Assembly (NCBI GenBank): GCA_003164135.1
Contig: PLSD01000030.1
Location: 1 to 64,000, forward strand
Length of the DNA stretch: 64,000 nt
Direction: 5' to 3'
Source of the DNA: Acetobacteraceae bacterium
Lineage (GTDB): Bacteria > Pseudomonadota > Alphaproteobacteria > Acetobacterales > Acetobacteraceae
The translations under genes were made by a program, and so were the position numbers. This document shows positions 1 through 9,016 of this stretch, in pieces. The notes under the pieces are model-generated. The model did not search any database and was not told where the DNA came from. It saw only the letters and a program-made list of their open reading frames with translations. Each line of letters begins with the position of its first letter. Within the stretch, counting starts at the first letter, position 1.

Positions 1-122
1 AATCTTTAGGGCTGCTGGTATTACAATGTTGTAAGCTTGCCGCCGCAAACCCGCCTTAAATAGAGAGTACATTCACGAGCATCGGCTGATTCGCTTGGCC
101 GGGGAATTTGAAGGAGTGTGCT

Positions 123-362
123 ATGTCTATCCGAACCATGAAATTATCGCCACGTGCACTGGGTGCGGTTGCGGCGGTGGTTCTCGCAGGCGTTTCGCTG
201 GCTGGCTGTGTGTATTATCCGAATGGCTACGGCTATAGCTACGGGCCTGGCTATTATTCGCCCGCTTATGTCGCAGCCCCGCCGGTTGGCGTCGTGGTCG
301 GTGGCGGCTGGGGCTGGGGTGGCGGCTGGGACCATGACGGCGGCGGCCGCCGCTGGCATTAA
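123..362 (+). CDS. small glycine/tyrosine-rich lipoprotein
   Basis: Encodes about 79 aa. The ATG at 123 is chosen over an upstream TTG at 108 because AAGGAG at 111-116 sits 6 nt before it. A hydrophobic stretch ends in a lipobox-like LAGC, so the mature protein probably begins at a lipidated Cys. The rest is rich in Gly, Tyr and Trp (YYPNGYGYSYGPGYY, then GGGWGWGGG) and has no recognisable enzyme domain. Such short YXPXGY lipoproteins occur in many proteobacterial envelopes with unknown role. It converges on the amidohydrolase gene, with 3 nt between the two stop codons. Confidence 0.7.
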   Translation: MSIRTMKLSPRALGAVAAVVLAGVSLAGCVYYPNGYGYSYGPGYYSPAYVAAPPVGVVVGGGWGWGGGWDHDGGGRRWH

Positions 363-365
363 ATC

Positions 366-1355
366 CTAAATACCGAGGAATCGCTTGGCGTTTTCCTCAC
401 GTAACAGCGTAATAACGTCTGGCGGCAGCCCCGTTGCCGCCAGCGCGCCAAGCGGATCGGTCTCCTGAATCTCAAACGGGTAATCCGTGCCGATCATCAG
501 TTGCGTCGCTCCGAACACATCCACCAGGTGCCGCAGCGTTGGCGCGTCATAGACCAGCGTGTCGTAATACAGCCGCCGGGCGATTTGCGCCGGCGCTTCT
601 GGTATCAGCGCCCGCACGGGTTTCAGCACTTGCCAGCCATGTTGCAGCCGCGGCAGTACCGAGGCAAACGCCCCGCCGCCATGGCTGAACGCAATTTTCA
701 GGCCTGTGAAGCGCGAGAGCGTGCCGCCGGTCATCAACCCTGAAATCGCCAGCGCGGTTTCCGTGGGGAAGGCCGCGAGCGCACCCAGCACCGGCGGCCC
801 AACCAGCCGCTCCAGCCCGGCCGGATGAAACGCATGCACAAAAATCGACGCCCCCAGCTCCTCGGCAGCGCCGAAAAACGGCGTGAAACGCGCATCGCCA
901 ATAGGCACCCCGGCAATGTTGGTGCCAATTTCCACGCCCCGGAAACGCCCGTCGCGCATCAACGCCCGCAACGCCGTCACGGCCAGGGCAGGGTCCTGCA
1001 TCGGCACCATGCCCAGCCCCGCAAATCGCTCAGGCGCCACCGCCACCATGGCGCCAATGGCTTTGTTCACCACATCCGCCATCGCCTGTGCGTCATCGGG
1101 GCTGAACTTATAAGATAGCAGCTCCGGCATGGGCGAGAGCACCTGCCGGTCGATGCCCTGCCGATCCATATCCGCCAGCCGCTCCTCCGCGACTGACGTA
1201 CAGGTCGGCACCGTGCGGAAAACCTGCCCACCGATCATCACATGCCGGTGCCCGCAGCCCGCCGCGCAGGTCGAAGGCCAAGCTGTCTCGCCCGAACGCC
1301 CCGCGTAGGCGGGAAATTCCGCCGGCACGATATGCGTGTGAATATCGGTGGCCAT
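366..1355 (-). CDS. ACMSD-like amidohydrolase (probable decarboxylase of the meta pathway)
   Basis: A 329-aa amidohydrolase-2 (PF04909) protein resembling 2-amino-3-carboxymuconate-6-semialdehyde decarboxylase. Candidate zinc ligands are in the family's places: H6 and H8 (DIHTH), H174 (IFVHAFHP), H225 (FSHGGG) and D291 (GTDYPFE). It is the last gene of the minus-strand catabolic operon, 3 nt after the aldolase gene. Known family members decarboxylate carboxylated muconate semialdehydes or hydroxybenzoates. In this setting it may remove the carboxyl group from a ring-cleavage product, which would imply an aromatic acid as substrate; that step is inference. A hydrolase role cannot be excluded. 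Confidence 0.8.
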   Translation of the reverse strand: MATDIHTHIVPAEFPAYAGRSGETAWPSTCAAGCGHRHVMIGGQVFRTVPTCTSVAEERLADMDRQGIDRQVLSPMPELLSYKFSPDDAQAMADVVNKAIGAMVAVAPERFAGLGMVPMQDPALAVTALRALMRDGRFRGVEIGTNIAGVPIGDARFTPFFGAAEELGASIFVHAFHPAGLERLVGPPVLGALAAFPTETALAISGLMTGGTLSRFTGLKIAFSHGGGAFASVLPRLQHGWQVLKPVRALIPEAPAQIARRLYYDTLVYDAPTLRHLVDVFGATQLMIGTDYPFEIQETDPLGALAATGLPPDVITLLREENAKRFLGI

Positions 1356-1358
1356 GCC

Positions 1359-2393
1359 TCAGGCCGCCGCCCCGCGTTGCTTCAAAATATCCAAGGCGAC
1401 ATCGATAATCATGTCTTCCTGCCCACCGACCATGCGGCGTTTGCCAAGTTCGGTGAGAATTTCGCGCGTATCGACGCCGTAGGTTTTGGCAGCGTTTTCC
1501 GCGTGGCGCAAAAAGCTGGAATACACGCCCGCGTAGCCCAGCGAGAGGCTTTCGCGGTCCACCCGCACCGGGCGGTCCTGCAATGGGCGCACTAAATCAT
1601 CAGCGGCGTCCATCAGTTTGAATAAATCACAGCCGGTCTCAATACCTTCGCGGTTCAGCACCGCAATCAACGCCTCCAACGGCGCATTGCCCGCACCGGC
1701 ACCCATGCCGGCGAGTGAGGCATCCACGCGCACCGCACCAGCCTTGATACCGGCAACGGCGTTAGCCACACCGAGCGTGAGGTTATGGTGGGTATGCACC
1801 CCGATCTCCGTTTCCGGCCGCAGTGCCGCGCGCATGGCGGAGACGCGCTCGTAATATTGCTCCGGCAGCAGGGCACCAGCAGAGTCGGTCACATAGACGC
1901 ATTCAGCGCCGTAGCTTTCCATCAGCCTGCCCTGTTCCACCAGCTTTTCCACGGGCGCCATGTGCGCCATCATCAAAAACCCGACCGTATCCATGCCGAG
2001 CTTGCGCGCAGCCTCAATATGCTGGCGCGACACATCGGCCTCGGTGCAATGGGTGGCGATGCGCACCGAGCGCGCACCGGCATCATACGCGGCCTTAAGA
2101 TCATGCACCGTGCCAATACCCGGCAGCAGCAGCACGGTCACACGCGCGTGGTTGCACACACTAGCCACGGCGGCGATCCACTCGACGTCATCATACGCGC
2201 CGAAACCGTAGTTGAACGTGGAGCCGGTAATGCCGTCCCCATGCGAAATTTCGATGGCGTCGACTTTGGCTTCATCCAGTGCACGCGCAATCGCGGTGAC
2301 ATTTTCCAGCGTGTACTGGTGGCGGATGGAGTGCATGCCGTCACGCAAAGTAACGTCCTGCACGTAGAGCTTATTGGGGTTTGGGCGGGCCAT
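1359..2393 (-). CDS. 4-hydroxy-2-oxovalerate aldolase
   Basis: A 344-aa HMGL-like TIM-barrel aldolase of the DmpG/BphI/MhpE family. It cleaves 4-hydroxy-2-oxoacids to pyruvate and an aldehyde. Active-site residues are visible: R17-D18 and H21 in [11 protein letters not shown], and metal-binding H200 and H202 in GVHTHHN. The length is normal for the family. The gene starts directly after the acetaldehyde dehydrogenase gene. That matches the known channelling complex in which the aldehyde passes straight to the dehydrogenase partner. Confidence 0.95.
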   Translation of the reverse strand: MARPNPNKLYVQDVTLRDGMHSIRHQYTLENVTAIARALDEAKVDAIEISHGDGITGSTFNYGFGAYDDVEWIAAVASVCNHARVTVLLLPGIGTVHDLKAAYDAGARSVRIATHCTEADVSRQHIEAARKLGMDTVGFLMMAHMAPVEKLVEQGRLMESYGAECVYVTDSAGALLPEQYYERVSAMRAALRPETEIGVHTHHNLTLGVANAVAGIKAGAVRVDASLAGMGAGAGNAPLEALIAVLNREGIETGCDLFKLMDAADDLVRPLQDRPVRVDRESLSLGYAGVYSSFLRHAENAAKTYGVDTREILTELGKRRMVGGQEDMIIDVALDILKQRGAAA

Positions 2394-3335
2394 TTATGCA
2401 GCCTCCTTGGCAAGAAATTTCGCGGCCCAATGGTCTGCGGTAACCAGGGCGGCGGAGGTCATGATATCAAGATTGCCGGCATAGGCGGGCAAATAATGTG
2501 CGGCACCCTCAACTTCGAGCAGGATGGTGGTCTTGAGGCCGCTACAATAGCCAATGCCGGGGATGCGCACAGGCGCGTTGTCGCCGATCACCTCGAACTG
2601 CACTTTTTGCTTCAGCCGGTAGCCGGGCACGTATTTTTTCACCTCGGCTTCCATCGCCAAAATCGACGCCTCAATCGCCTCGCGGTCGCCGCCTTGCGAA
2701 AGCGTGAAGACGGTATCGCGCATAATAAGCGGCGGCTCCGCCGGGTTGAGAATAATCACCGCCTTGCCGCGCTCAGCACCACCCAGAACCTCGATGGCTT
2801 TGGAAGTGGTCTCGGTGAATTCATCAATATTCGCGCGCGTGCCAGGCCCAGCGGATTTGGACGAGATCGACGCAACAATCTCACCATAAATCACCCGCCC
2901 GGCGGCACGCTTCACCGCATATACCATCGGGATGGTTGCCTGGCCGCCACACGTCACCATATTGACGTTCGGCTCGTCAATATTGGCATCACCGTTAATC
3001 ACCGGAATGGTGAATGGCCCAATCGCCGCTGGCGTCAAATCAATGACCTTCTTGCCATCGCGCTGCAGAAGTTCGTTGTTATGCACATGTGCACCCGCCG
3101 AGGTGGCATCGAAAACCACCTGGATATCCTTATAATTCGGCAAAGCCAGCAGCCCGGCAATGCCCTCATGCGTCACCGGCACATTCAACCGTGCGGCGCG
3201 TGCAAGCCCATCAGAATTCGGGTCGATACCAACCATCGCGCCCATCTCCAGGTTTTTGGAGGTCCGCATAATTTTGATCATCAAATCGGTGCCAATATTG
3301 CCCGAGCCAATAATCGCGCATTTTACTTTCGCCAT
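2394..3335 (-). CDS. acetaldehyde dehydrogenase (acetylating)
   Basis: A 313-aa DmpF/BphJ/MhpF-type enzyme converting acetaldehyde (or propanal), NAD+ and CoA to acyl-CoA. The N-terminal Rossmann motif is GSGNIGTDL (about residues 10-18). The catalytic Cys is C129 in MVTCGGQA, and SKSAGPGTR lies downstream. Length is typical. The gene lies between the hydratase gene and the aldolase gene in the same direction with almost no spacing, which fits the last step of the meta-cleavage lower pathway. Confidence 0.95.
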   Translation of the reverse strand: MAKVKCAIIGSGNIGTDLMIKIMRTSKNLEMGAMVGIDPNSDGLARAARLNVPVTHEGIAGLLALPNYKDIQVVFDATSAGAHVHNNELLQRDGKKVIDLTPAAIGPFTIPVINGDANIDEPNVNMVTCGGQATIPMVYAVKRAAGRVIYGEIVASISSKSAGPGTRANIDEFTETTSKAIEVLGGAERGKAVIILNPAEPPLIMRDTVFTLSQGGDREAIEASILAMEAEVKKYVPGYRLKQKVQFEVIGDNAPVRIPGIGYCSGLKTTILLEVEGAAHYLPAYAGNLDIMTSAALVTADHWAAKFLAKEAA

Positions 3336-3338
3336 GAC

Positions 3339-4127
3339 TTATTCCTTGGAAAAACTTGTGCGTACCGTACCCAGACCTTCGATCCGCGCGGTAAATGAAT
3401 CCCCCGGCTTCGCGGCCACCATCGGCCCCAGCGCGCCGGAAAGTACGGTGTCCCCCGCCTGCAGCGGCCGGCCGGCCGCCACCATCACCCGCGCCAGCCA
3501 CAGGCAGGCGGTCACCGGTGACCCCATGCAAGCAGCCCCATTGCCCGAGGACACTGTTTCCTCGCCGCGCTGCATCACCATGGCGCAGGCACAGGGGTCA
3601 AAATCCTTCAACAATACCGGCCGCGAGCCCAGCACATACAGTGCCGAGGACGCATTATCGGCGACCGTATCCGTAATCTTAATATCCCAATTGGTAATGC
3701 GCGAACCAACAATTTCGATGGCCGGCACAGCGAAGTCGATGGCACGCAACACGTCCGCCGTGGTCAGAAATTCGGCCGTCAGATCGCGCCCCAGCACGAA
3801 GGCAATTTCCGCCTCCGCCTTGGGCTGCAGCACATCGCGGTACAGCACTTCCTCGGCATCCGCCCGCGCCATATCGGCAAACAACATGCCGTAGTCAGGC
3901 TGGTCCACGCCCAACTGTTTCTGCACGGCGACTGAAGTGAGGCCGATCTTGCGCCCCGCCAACCGCCGCCCGGCAGCCAGCGCGCGCCGCGTGTTCACCT
4001 CCTGCACCGCATACGCCGCGGCCACATCGCCGAGCGGCATTTGCGTACGCACCGGCGCAATAGGTACTCCGGCCCGCTCCGCTGCGTACAGCGCGTCAGC
4101 AATAGCGCTAATATGTACCTCGCTCAT
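3339..4127 (-). CDS. 2-keto-4-pentenoate hydratase
   Basis: A 262-aa member of the fumarylacetoacetase-like hydratase family (MhpD/DmpE/XylJ). It hydrates 2-hydroxypenta-2,4-dienoate to 4-hydroxy-2-oxovalerate. Visible signatures are GRKIGLTSVAVQKQLGV and the metal-site region KAEAEIAFVLGRDL. The start overlaps the stop of the preceding hydrolase gene by 4 nt (ATGA), indicating coupled translation. Product and position agree with the lower meta pathway. Confidence 0.92.
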   Translation of the reverse strand: MSEVHISAIADALYAAERAGVPIAPVRTQMPLGDVAAAYAVQEVNTRRALAAGRRLAGRKIGLTSVAVQKQLGVDQPDYGMLFADMARADAEEVLYRDVLQPKAEAEIAFVLGRDLTAEFLTTADVLRAIDFAVPAIEIVGSRITNWDIKITDTVADNASSALYVLGSRPVLLKDFDPCACAMVMQRGEETVSSGNGAACMGSPVTACLWLARVMVAAGRPLQAGDTVLSGALGPMVAAKPGDSFTARIEGLGTVRTSFSKE

Positions 4128-4963
4128 TTACCGCTCTCCGGGGTTGAGAAGAAGTCGCGGGTCAACCGGGTAAAATCCGCACTTTTTTCAATCTGCGTCC
4201 AGTGGCCGCACTGGCCAAAAACATGCAATTGCGCCTTGGGAATAAGATTGAGAATCCGCAACGAAGATTCCAGCGGCACCACACGGTCCTCGCGGCCATG
4301 GATGAGCAACACCTCCTTGTCCAACGTGCGCAGGTCATCCTCGTCGCTCGCCAAAGCGTCCAGCCAGCGCTGGAACGGATGCGGGAACATGGTGCGGAAC
4401 GATTCCTGAAACCCTGGGCGAATACTGGCTTCATAACGCAACTGCGCCAGTTCGTCAGTGACGATGGAGCGGTCGTAGGCAAAAATATCCAACAGATTGC
4501 GCATCGCCTCAAACGATGGCTCATACCCCCAGCACGCGGCAAGCCCCGGCGTGACTTCCCATTTAACCCCGGCCGCACCCATCAGGATAATCTTGCCGAC
4601 ACGTTCGGGATATTGCAGCGCAAACGCCAAAGAAATACCACCACCAAAGGAGTTCCCGACCAGATCGGTGCGTTCGATCCCCAGTGTATCCATCAGGTCT
4701 TTCAACTGTTTTACCCAGATCTCCTTGGTGTAGGAAATATTTTCGGGCCGGTCGGTATAACCAAAGCCCACCATATCCGGCGCCACCACGCGGAAATCCT
4801 GCGCCAGTTGCGGGATAATCAACCGCCAGTTAGCCCAGGCGGTCACACCAGGCCCCGAACCATGAATAAAGATGACGGGCTTGCCCTCGCCCTGGATATG
4901 GACGTTGGTATTGTAGTCACCTGTTTTTACGCTGGTTCCGATTTCCGGTGTAATTACGCTCAT
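4124..4963 (-). CDS. alpha/beta hydrolase, meta-cleavage product hydrolase
   Basis: A 279-aa alpha/beta hydrolase close to DmpD/XylF/TodF/CmtE 2-hydroxymuconate-semialdehyde-type hydrolases. An oxyanion-hole region FIHGSGPGVTAWANW precedes the nucleophile S105 in VGNSFGGG. The acid lies in LIHGREDRVVP and the His in FGQCGHW. It would hydrolyse the C-C bond of the ring-cleavage product to give a 2-hydroxydienoate and a short acid. A 57-bp gap separates it from the extradiol dioxygenase gene upstream; this is the only noticeable spacing in the operon. Confidence 0.92.
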   Translation of the reverse strand: MSVITPEIGTSVKTGDYNTNVHIQGEGKPVIFIHGSGPGVTAWANWRLIIPQLAQDFRVVAPDMVGFGYTDRPENISYTKEIWVKQLKDLMDTLGIERTDLVGNSFGGGISLAFALQYPERVGKIILMGAAGVKWEVTPGLAACWGYEPSFEAMRNLLDIFAYDRSIVTDELAQLRYEASIRPGFQESFRTMFPHPFQRWLDALASDEDDLRTLDKEVLLIHGREDRVVPLESSLRILNLIPKAQLHVFGQCGHWTQIEKSADFTRLTRDFFSTPESGK

Positions 4964-5020
4964 GTTTTTGTACTCCCCAGTAATTCATTCATTAAAATCA
5001 AACGGCGCGCCGTAACGTAA

Positions 5021-5878
5021 TTACACCCCTGGTATAAGCCCGCCCGGCGTCGCCCCCCACATGCAGAAACTCAACGGCTCGCGCGTAAACTGCCGCGGGC
5101 GGTGCGTCGCCTCATTGGCGATCTCGCCAACACCGCAGGAATATTCAAAGATCACTCCATCCGGCCCCTTGAAATACAAAAACCGCGCGCCTGAAGTCGG
5201 ATGCCGGCCAGGGCCGAACACGATAGGCACATTGCGTTCTTTCAAAAAATAGTAGGAGCGCATAACGTCGTCGATCTCGGCAACCTGATGGTTGATATGC
5301 TGGATGCCAGGCTTGCTCGATTGCACCAGCGCGAGCGTGTGATGAATCGCATTGATGCGCATCAGCGGAATATCGCCGATCCGGTCGCTGACGCGCGCAT
5401 TGCACACCTGTGTCCAGAAGGCCTCGTCGCGCACCGGGTCGGTGGAATTCATGCCCACATGGTTGAACCCGGTAATCCCCGCATCGCGGCTCGGAAAATG
5501 CCGTTTGGCGCTCAGTTGCGGGCGAATCACCAGTTCAATCTGGTTGCCGGTGGGGTCGCGGAAGCTGATAAACTCGCTGACATAACGCTGCTCCGCCTCA
5601 CTGGCCGAGCCGCGATGCACCTTATGCTGCAAATTCTCCAACGCGGCAGCGGCGGCATTCAATGCGGCGGCACTCTCTACCTCGAAGCCAATAATCTGCT
5701 CCTCCGGCGGCCCCTCGAAATAGCACAGCGAATGCGCGCGCTGGTCCGAGCGCAGATACAGCGCATTGCGGTGGCGTTCGCGTATCTCCAGCCCGAGCAC
5801 GCCCGTTGCAAAGCTCTCGGCAGTGCCTAAGTCCCTGGTGCCCAGCCGGACATAAGTCAGGTCTTTGAGTTCAATCAT
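5021..5878 (-). CDS. extradiol (catechol 2,3-type) dioxygenase, VOC superfamily
   Basis: A 285-aa two-domain type I extradiol dioxygenase. The ATG at 5878 is chosen because it overlaps the upstream stop as ATGA and gives the normal N-terminus (MIELKDLTYVRLGTRDL). In the C-terminal domain the expected Fe(II) ligands are present: H140 (GFNHVG), H194 (IQHINH) and E245 (GVIFEYS). The second-sphere residues H180 and Y235 are also kept. It should cleave the catechol formed by the dehydrogenase upstream. It is about the length of BphC/CmtC enzymes. Exact substrate and cleavage position cannot be read from sequence. Confidence 0.92.
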   Translation of the reverse strand: MIELKDLTYVRLGTRDLGTAESFATGVLGLEIRERHRNALYLRSDQRAHSLCYFEGPPEEQIIGFEVESAAALNAAAAALENLQHKVHRGSASEAEQRYVSEFISFRDPTGNQIELVIRPQLSAKRHFPSRDAGITGFNHVGMNSTDPVRDEAFWTQVCNARVSDRIGDIPLMRINAIHHTLALVQSSKPGIQHINHQVAEIDDVMRSYYFLKERNVPIVFGPGRHPTSGARFLYFKGPDGVIFEYSCGVGEIANEATHRPRQFTREPLSFCMWGATPGGLIPGV

Positions 5879-6789
5879 GGCGTTTCCCTTTTTTGATGGT
5901 GCCGCATGTGGAATTCCCGCGCGGTGAGGGCGTTGAGTTCCGGCAGATCGTTGCAAATACTGCCCCAATCGCAAAGCGATTCAGCCGCCAGGGCAAACTG
6001 CCGTGGTGCCCGCCGCGCAGCCATGGCTGGGCTGTGGACAAAGCTCCAAGCGACATCGCCTGGTCCGGCAAACCGCACAAAACTGGCGCCGGAGGCAGGC
6101 TCCAACCCCGGCCCATGCACAATACGCACCTGTCGTGCTTCCAGCCGGTAATTATGCTGCATCAGGTAATCAAAATCCACCACGCCGAACCCGATATAGA
6201 GAAACCCAGCGCGGTCGGAGGGATACAGCGCAATGCGGTGATGCGCATCATCAAAGCCCAGATAAGTGATGTCACCAACCCGGTCGGCAACCCACGCGCC
6301 CAGAACCTCGGTCCACAGCATCACATCGCGCTCAATATTCGTGCTGCGCAGGCCGATGGTCTGCAGACCGGTAATACCACTGTCATGCGGCGGAAAAAAG
6401 CGCCTGGCAGAAATTTGCGGGCGCAGCACCAGTTCCAGCGCATTGCCTGAGGCGTCACGCACCAGCAGCGCCCGTGCCACGCCACGCTGTTCGCAAAGCT
6501 CCTGGTCTGCCCATTCACATATAAATCCATCGCGGGGCAGGGCGGCGGCAATTTCCGCTAACGCTGCTTCACAAGTAACCTCAATTCCAATGCCACCGTG
6601 CACTTCATCGGTCAGGGCAAGGCTCCAGGCCAGCGCGCCCGCACGCAAGCGGATTTCACCGGCTGTGTTCCCGCCACGCTGTAGCCCCACCACATCTTCA
6701 CCAAACGGTGCCGCAGCCGCGGGTTCGCTCACCGGCACCCGCGCATAGCACAACGCTGCCAGTCTAACCACTGGCATTGGCTTTTCCAT
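5875..6789 (-). CDS. VOC-family paralogue of the extradiol dioxygenase lacking metal ligands
   Basis: About 304 aa from the ATG at 6789 (ATG 6777 is an alternative); it overlaps the end of the tetR gene. It aligns along its length with the downstream dioxygenase (shared ITGxxxxGxxST, RPQxSAxRxFP, HGPG-type loop, RQF...SLCxWG). Every Fe ligand is replaced: T144 for H140, Y198 for H194 and S249 for E245. The second-sphere His is retained at H184. It is unlikely to bind iron in the usual way. It overlaps the active copy by 4 nt, so both are probably made together. It may be a partner subunit, a binding protein or a decaying duplicate. Confidence 0.85.
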   Translation of the reverse strand: MEKPMPVVRLAALCYARVPVSEPAAAAPFGEDVVGLQRGGNTAGEIRLRAGALAWSLALTDEVHGGIGIEVTCEAALAEIAAALPRDGFICEWADQELCEQRGVARALLVRDASGNALELVLRPQISARRFFPPHDSGITGLQTIGLRSTNIERDVMLWTEVLGAWVADRVGDITYLGFDDAHHRIALYPSDRAGFLYIGFGVVDFDYLMQHNYRLEARQVRIVHGPGLEPASGASFVRFAGPGDVAWSFVHSPAMAARRAPRQFALAAESLCDWGSICNDLPELNALTAREFHMRHHQKRETP

Positions 6790-7435
6790 TCTGCCTGTGC
6801 TTTGCGGCATAAAGCCGCACCATATCCGCCCATACCGCAAAGCAGCGGTTCCGCCATTCAGCGTTATCGTCCCACAAATTACGCACGGAATACCCGCGCA
6901 CAATCGCCAGCGTGAGGGTCAGCAACTCCAACGCAATATCCTCAGGAATCCCCGCGGCGATAAACGCCTGCTTCCACGCCGCCTCCACCGGCAGGCGCGC
7001 GCGTTGGCTGATGGCAAGCACCGCCGTGCGTATTTCGGAAGGCGGCTGGCTGGAAAGCACGAGATTCACCGCAATCAGGAAATATTCGCTAAAGAAAAAC
7101 TCCTTGGCATCGTCGATAACAGTCTCGATCAAATCCTGTTGCGAGCCACGCTGCGCCGCGCGCTGCCGGCTCGCCAGCATCTGGTCGTTAAACGCATGTT
7201 CAATCAGCGCGATCACCAGCGCTTCCTTGGTCGGGAAATGATGCTGCAAAGCGCCCTTGGAAACCCCGGCCTCCTGCGCCACATCGGCGGTGCGCAATGC
7301 GGCATAGCCATTGCGCACGGTCAGCCTCGTGGCGGCTTGCAGAATGCGCCGCTTCGTCTCCTCGCTACGTTCCTCCTGCGTCCGCCGCTTGCGCGCCGGG
7401 GCCGCGGTGGTTTCGCCTGTCTCAGGCGTCAACAT
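6764..7435 (-). CDS. TetR/AcrR family transcriptional regulator
   Basis: About 223 aa. The N-terminal helix-turn-helix reads TADVAQEAGVSKGALQHHF, followed by the KEALVIALIEH helix. The C-terminal part is a ligand domain without a clear subfamily. The ATG at 7435 is preferred to 7450 because it reduces overlap with the ferredoxin gene. The gene lies inside the catabolic operon, between the ferredoxin and dioxygenase-like genes, overlapping both. It is therefore likely transcribed with its targets and is the natural candidate for the pathway's effector-responsive regulator; that is inference. Confidence 0.9.
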   Translation of the reverse strand: MLTPETGETTAAPARKRRTQEERSEETKRRILQAATRLTVRNGYAALRTADVAQEAGVSKGALQHHFPTKEALVIALIEHAFNDQMLASRQRAAQRGSQQDLIETVIDDAKEFFFSEYFLIAVNLVLSSQPPSEIRTAVLAISQRARLPVEAAWKQAFIAAGIPEDIALELLTLTLAIVRGYSVRNLWDDNAEWRNRCFAVWADMVRLYAAKHRQNGKANASG

Positions 7436-7733
7436 ACAACACGCCCTCAATCACCTGCACGGGATAAATCCGCAAATCCCTATTGCACGGTGTCGTCAAT
7501 ACTTCCCCGGTCGTCACATCAAAACTACCAAAGTGCCAGCTGCACTCTATAATCTTTCCGGTCAAAATCCCTTCGTCGGTAAGCGAGACCTCACCATGCG
7601 TGCACAGATCATCCGTCGCGTAGAATTTTCCATCGACGTTATAAATCGCCAGCGCCCGGTCATCGGGCAACTCCAGTTTTCTCATTTCGCCCGGCGCCAG
7701 TTCGGCGGCCGTGAATGCAGCGAATTTCGTCAC
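7422..7733 (-). CDS. Rieske [2Fe-2S] ferredoxin component of a ring-hydroxylating dioxygenase
   Basis: About 103 aa with a Rieske motif: C44-x-H46 (CTHG) and C64-x2-H67 (CSWHFG). GTG at 7733 is the suggested start because AGGGAGAG lies 7 nt upstream and the length matches NdoA/BphF-type ferredoxins. A GTG at 7751 overlapping the previous stop as GTGA is possible. It should pass electrons from a reductase to the oxygenase encoded upstream. No reductase gene is found in this window. Confidence 0.92.
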   Translation of the reverse strand: MTKFAAFTAAELAPGEMRKLELPDDRALAIYNVDGKFYATDDLCTHGEVSLTDEGILTGKIIECSWHFGSFDVTTGEVLTTPCNRDLRIYPVQVIEGVLYVDA

Positions 7734-7747
7734 AGGCAAACTCTCCC

Positions 7748-8515
7748 TCACAGCATGGTACTGCCACCATTAACGCTAATCACCTGGCCGGTCACGAAGC
7801 CCGCTTCGGGCGATGCCAGATAGCTCACCATGGAGGCAACCTCGCTCATCTCCGCGGCGCGGCCCATGGGGATCACGCTAATAAATTTTTTCGCCACTTC
7901 CGGCGCCCGTGCAATATACGCCACCAGTTGCGGCGTATTCACCGCTGGCGGCGCCACCGTGTTCACGGTAATACCATCCCCCGCGAACTCGCGCGCCAGC
8001 CCGGTGGTCAACCCATGCACGCCGCCCTTGGCAGCATTATACGCGGCATGTTCCCACAAGCCGTTGCGCACGGAATCAGCGCCCATGTTAATCACGCGCC
8101 CATACCCGCGCGCCTTCATAAACGGCAGCGTCAGCCACGTCGCCCACAGCACCGTCCATAAATTGCGATCAATGGTGGTGCGCAAAGTCTCAGGCGTATG
8201 CTGCAAAAACGGCCGTATCACACCGCCGCCCGCATTATTCACCAGAATGTCAATCTGCCCGAACCGCCCTATGGCGGTATCCACCACGCGCGCCGCCACA
8301 TCCTGCAGGGACAAATCCCCAACCACCGTCACCGGCACGCGCGCCGGATCGGTGGTCAGGTTGCGCGCGGCTTCAGCCAGCCCCGCCTCATCCAAATCCG
8401 CCAGCACCAGTTGCGCGCCATCGGCGGCCAGCCGCGCGGCAATGGCATAGCCAATCCCGCGCGCCGCCCCGGTAACAATGGCGACATTCCCAGCCAGTTT
8501 CCCAACACTCATCAT
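7748..8515 (-). CDS. SDR family cis-dihydrodiol dehydrogenase
   Basis: A 255-aa classical short-chain dehydrogenase. The cofactor motif is TGAARGIG, followed by NNAGGG. The catalytic region is S(VRNGLWEHAA)YNAAKGG, with the Y-x3-K pair. An acidic residue after beta-2 (LADLDEAG) suggests NAD+ preference. Its place directly after the oxygenase genes supports oxidation of a cis-dihydrodiol to a catechol, as CmtB/BphB-type enzymes do. General SDR annotation is certain; the substrate is inferred from context. Confidence 0.9.
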   Translation of the reverse strand: MMSVGKLAGNVAIVTGAARGIGYAIAARLAADGAQLVLADLDEAGLAEAARNLTTDPARVPVTVVGDLSLQDVAARVVDTAIGRFGQIDILVNNAGGGVIRPFLQHTPETLRTTIDRNLWTVLWATWLTLPFMKARGYGRVINMGADSVRNGLWEHAAYNAAKGGVHGLTTGLAREFAGDGITVNTVAPPAVNTPQLVAYIARAPEVAKKFISVIPMGRAAEMSEVASMVSYLASPEAGFVTGQVISVNGGSTML

Positions 8516-8521
8516 CCGCGC

Positions 8522-9016
8522 CTATATGATAATGCTGATGCGGCACTGCGCACGCAGGCCGTCGGAGGCCAGCATGGAGCGCTTCTCGCGGATTTTTAAG
8601 CCCGCCTCGTCGCGCACAAACTGGTAGTAATGGTTGCCGAAATACGTGTCGGTCACAGCATCCTTCGTGCGGTAGGTAATGAACGCGGAGCTCACGCTCA
8701 GGCTATCCTCCGTCTGTGCCAAAATCCGCACATTGCTGACGAGCCGCAGGGTTTTCGAACGCGGAAACTCCACATGCGCGGTCCGCTTCATCAACCGCTT
8801 CACCCGCTCACTCAGGCGGAAATGGTCATCGGCGATGTAGAACAGGTTGTTATCCGGCGAGGCCATGGGCGCAACATCCGTCGATGGCACATAATACACG
8901 CCATCGTCGGTAAACAACGCCAGCCATTCCGGCAGCTTCCAACTGTTCAGCAGTTCCGCTTCGGTGAATAGAAAATCCTCAACATCGCTGCGTGTCAGCG
9001 GGGTTTTGTTGCTCAT
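8522..9016 (-). CDS. aromatic-ring-hydroxylating dioxygenase beta subunit
   Basis: About 164 aa of the ring-hydroxylating beta family (SnoaL-like fold). ATG 9016 is chosen because it overlaps the alpha-subunit stop (ATGA, 9013-9016) and gives the normal N-terminus with FLFTEAELLNSWKLPEWLALF. Typical features such as DGVYYVPS and the RSMLASDGLR tail are present. The subunit is structural and has no cofactor. Its short spacing to the SDR gene supports one transcript. Confidence 0.93.
   Translation of the reverse strand: MSNKTPLTRSDVEDFLFTEAELLNSWKLPEWLALFTDDGVYYVPSTDVAPMASPDNNLFYIADDHFRLSERVKRLMKRTAHVEFPRSKTLRLVSNVRILAQTEDSLSVSSAFITYRTKDAVTDTYFGNHYYQFVRDEAGLKIREKRSMLASDGLRAQCRISIII

Noticed and set aside
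1785-3398. 537-aa plus-strand open frame
   Set aside because: Antisense to the aldolase and dehydrogenase genes with intact active sites; no ribosome-binding site or family signature.
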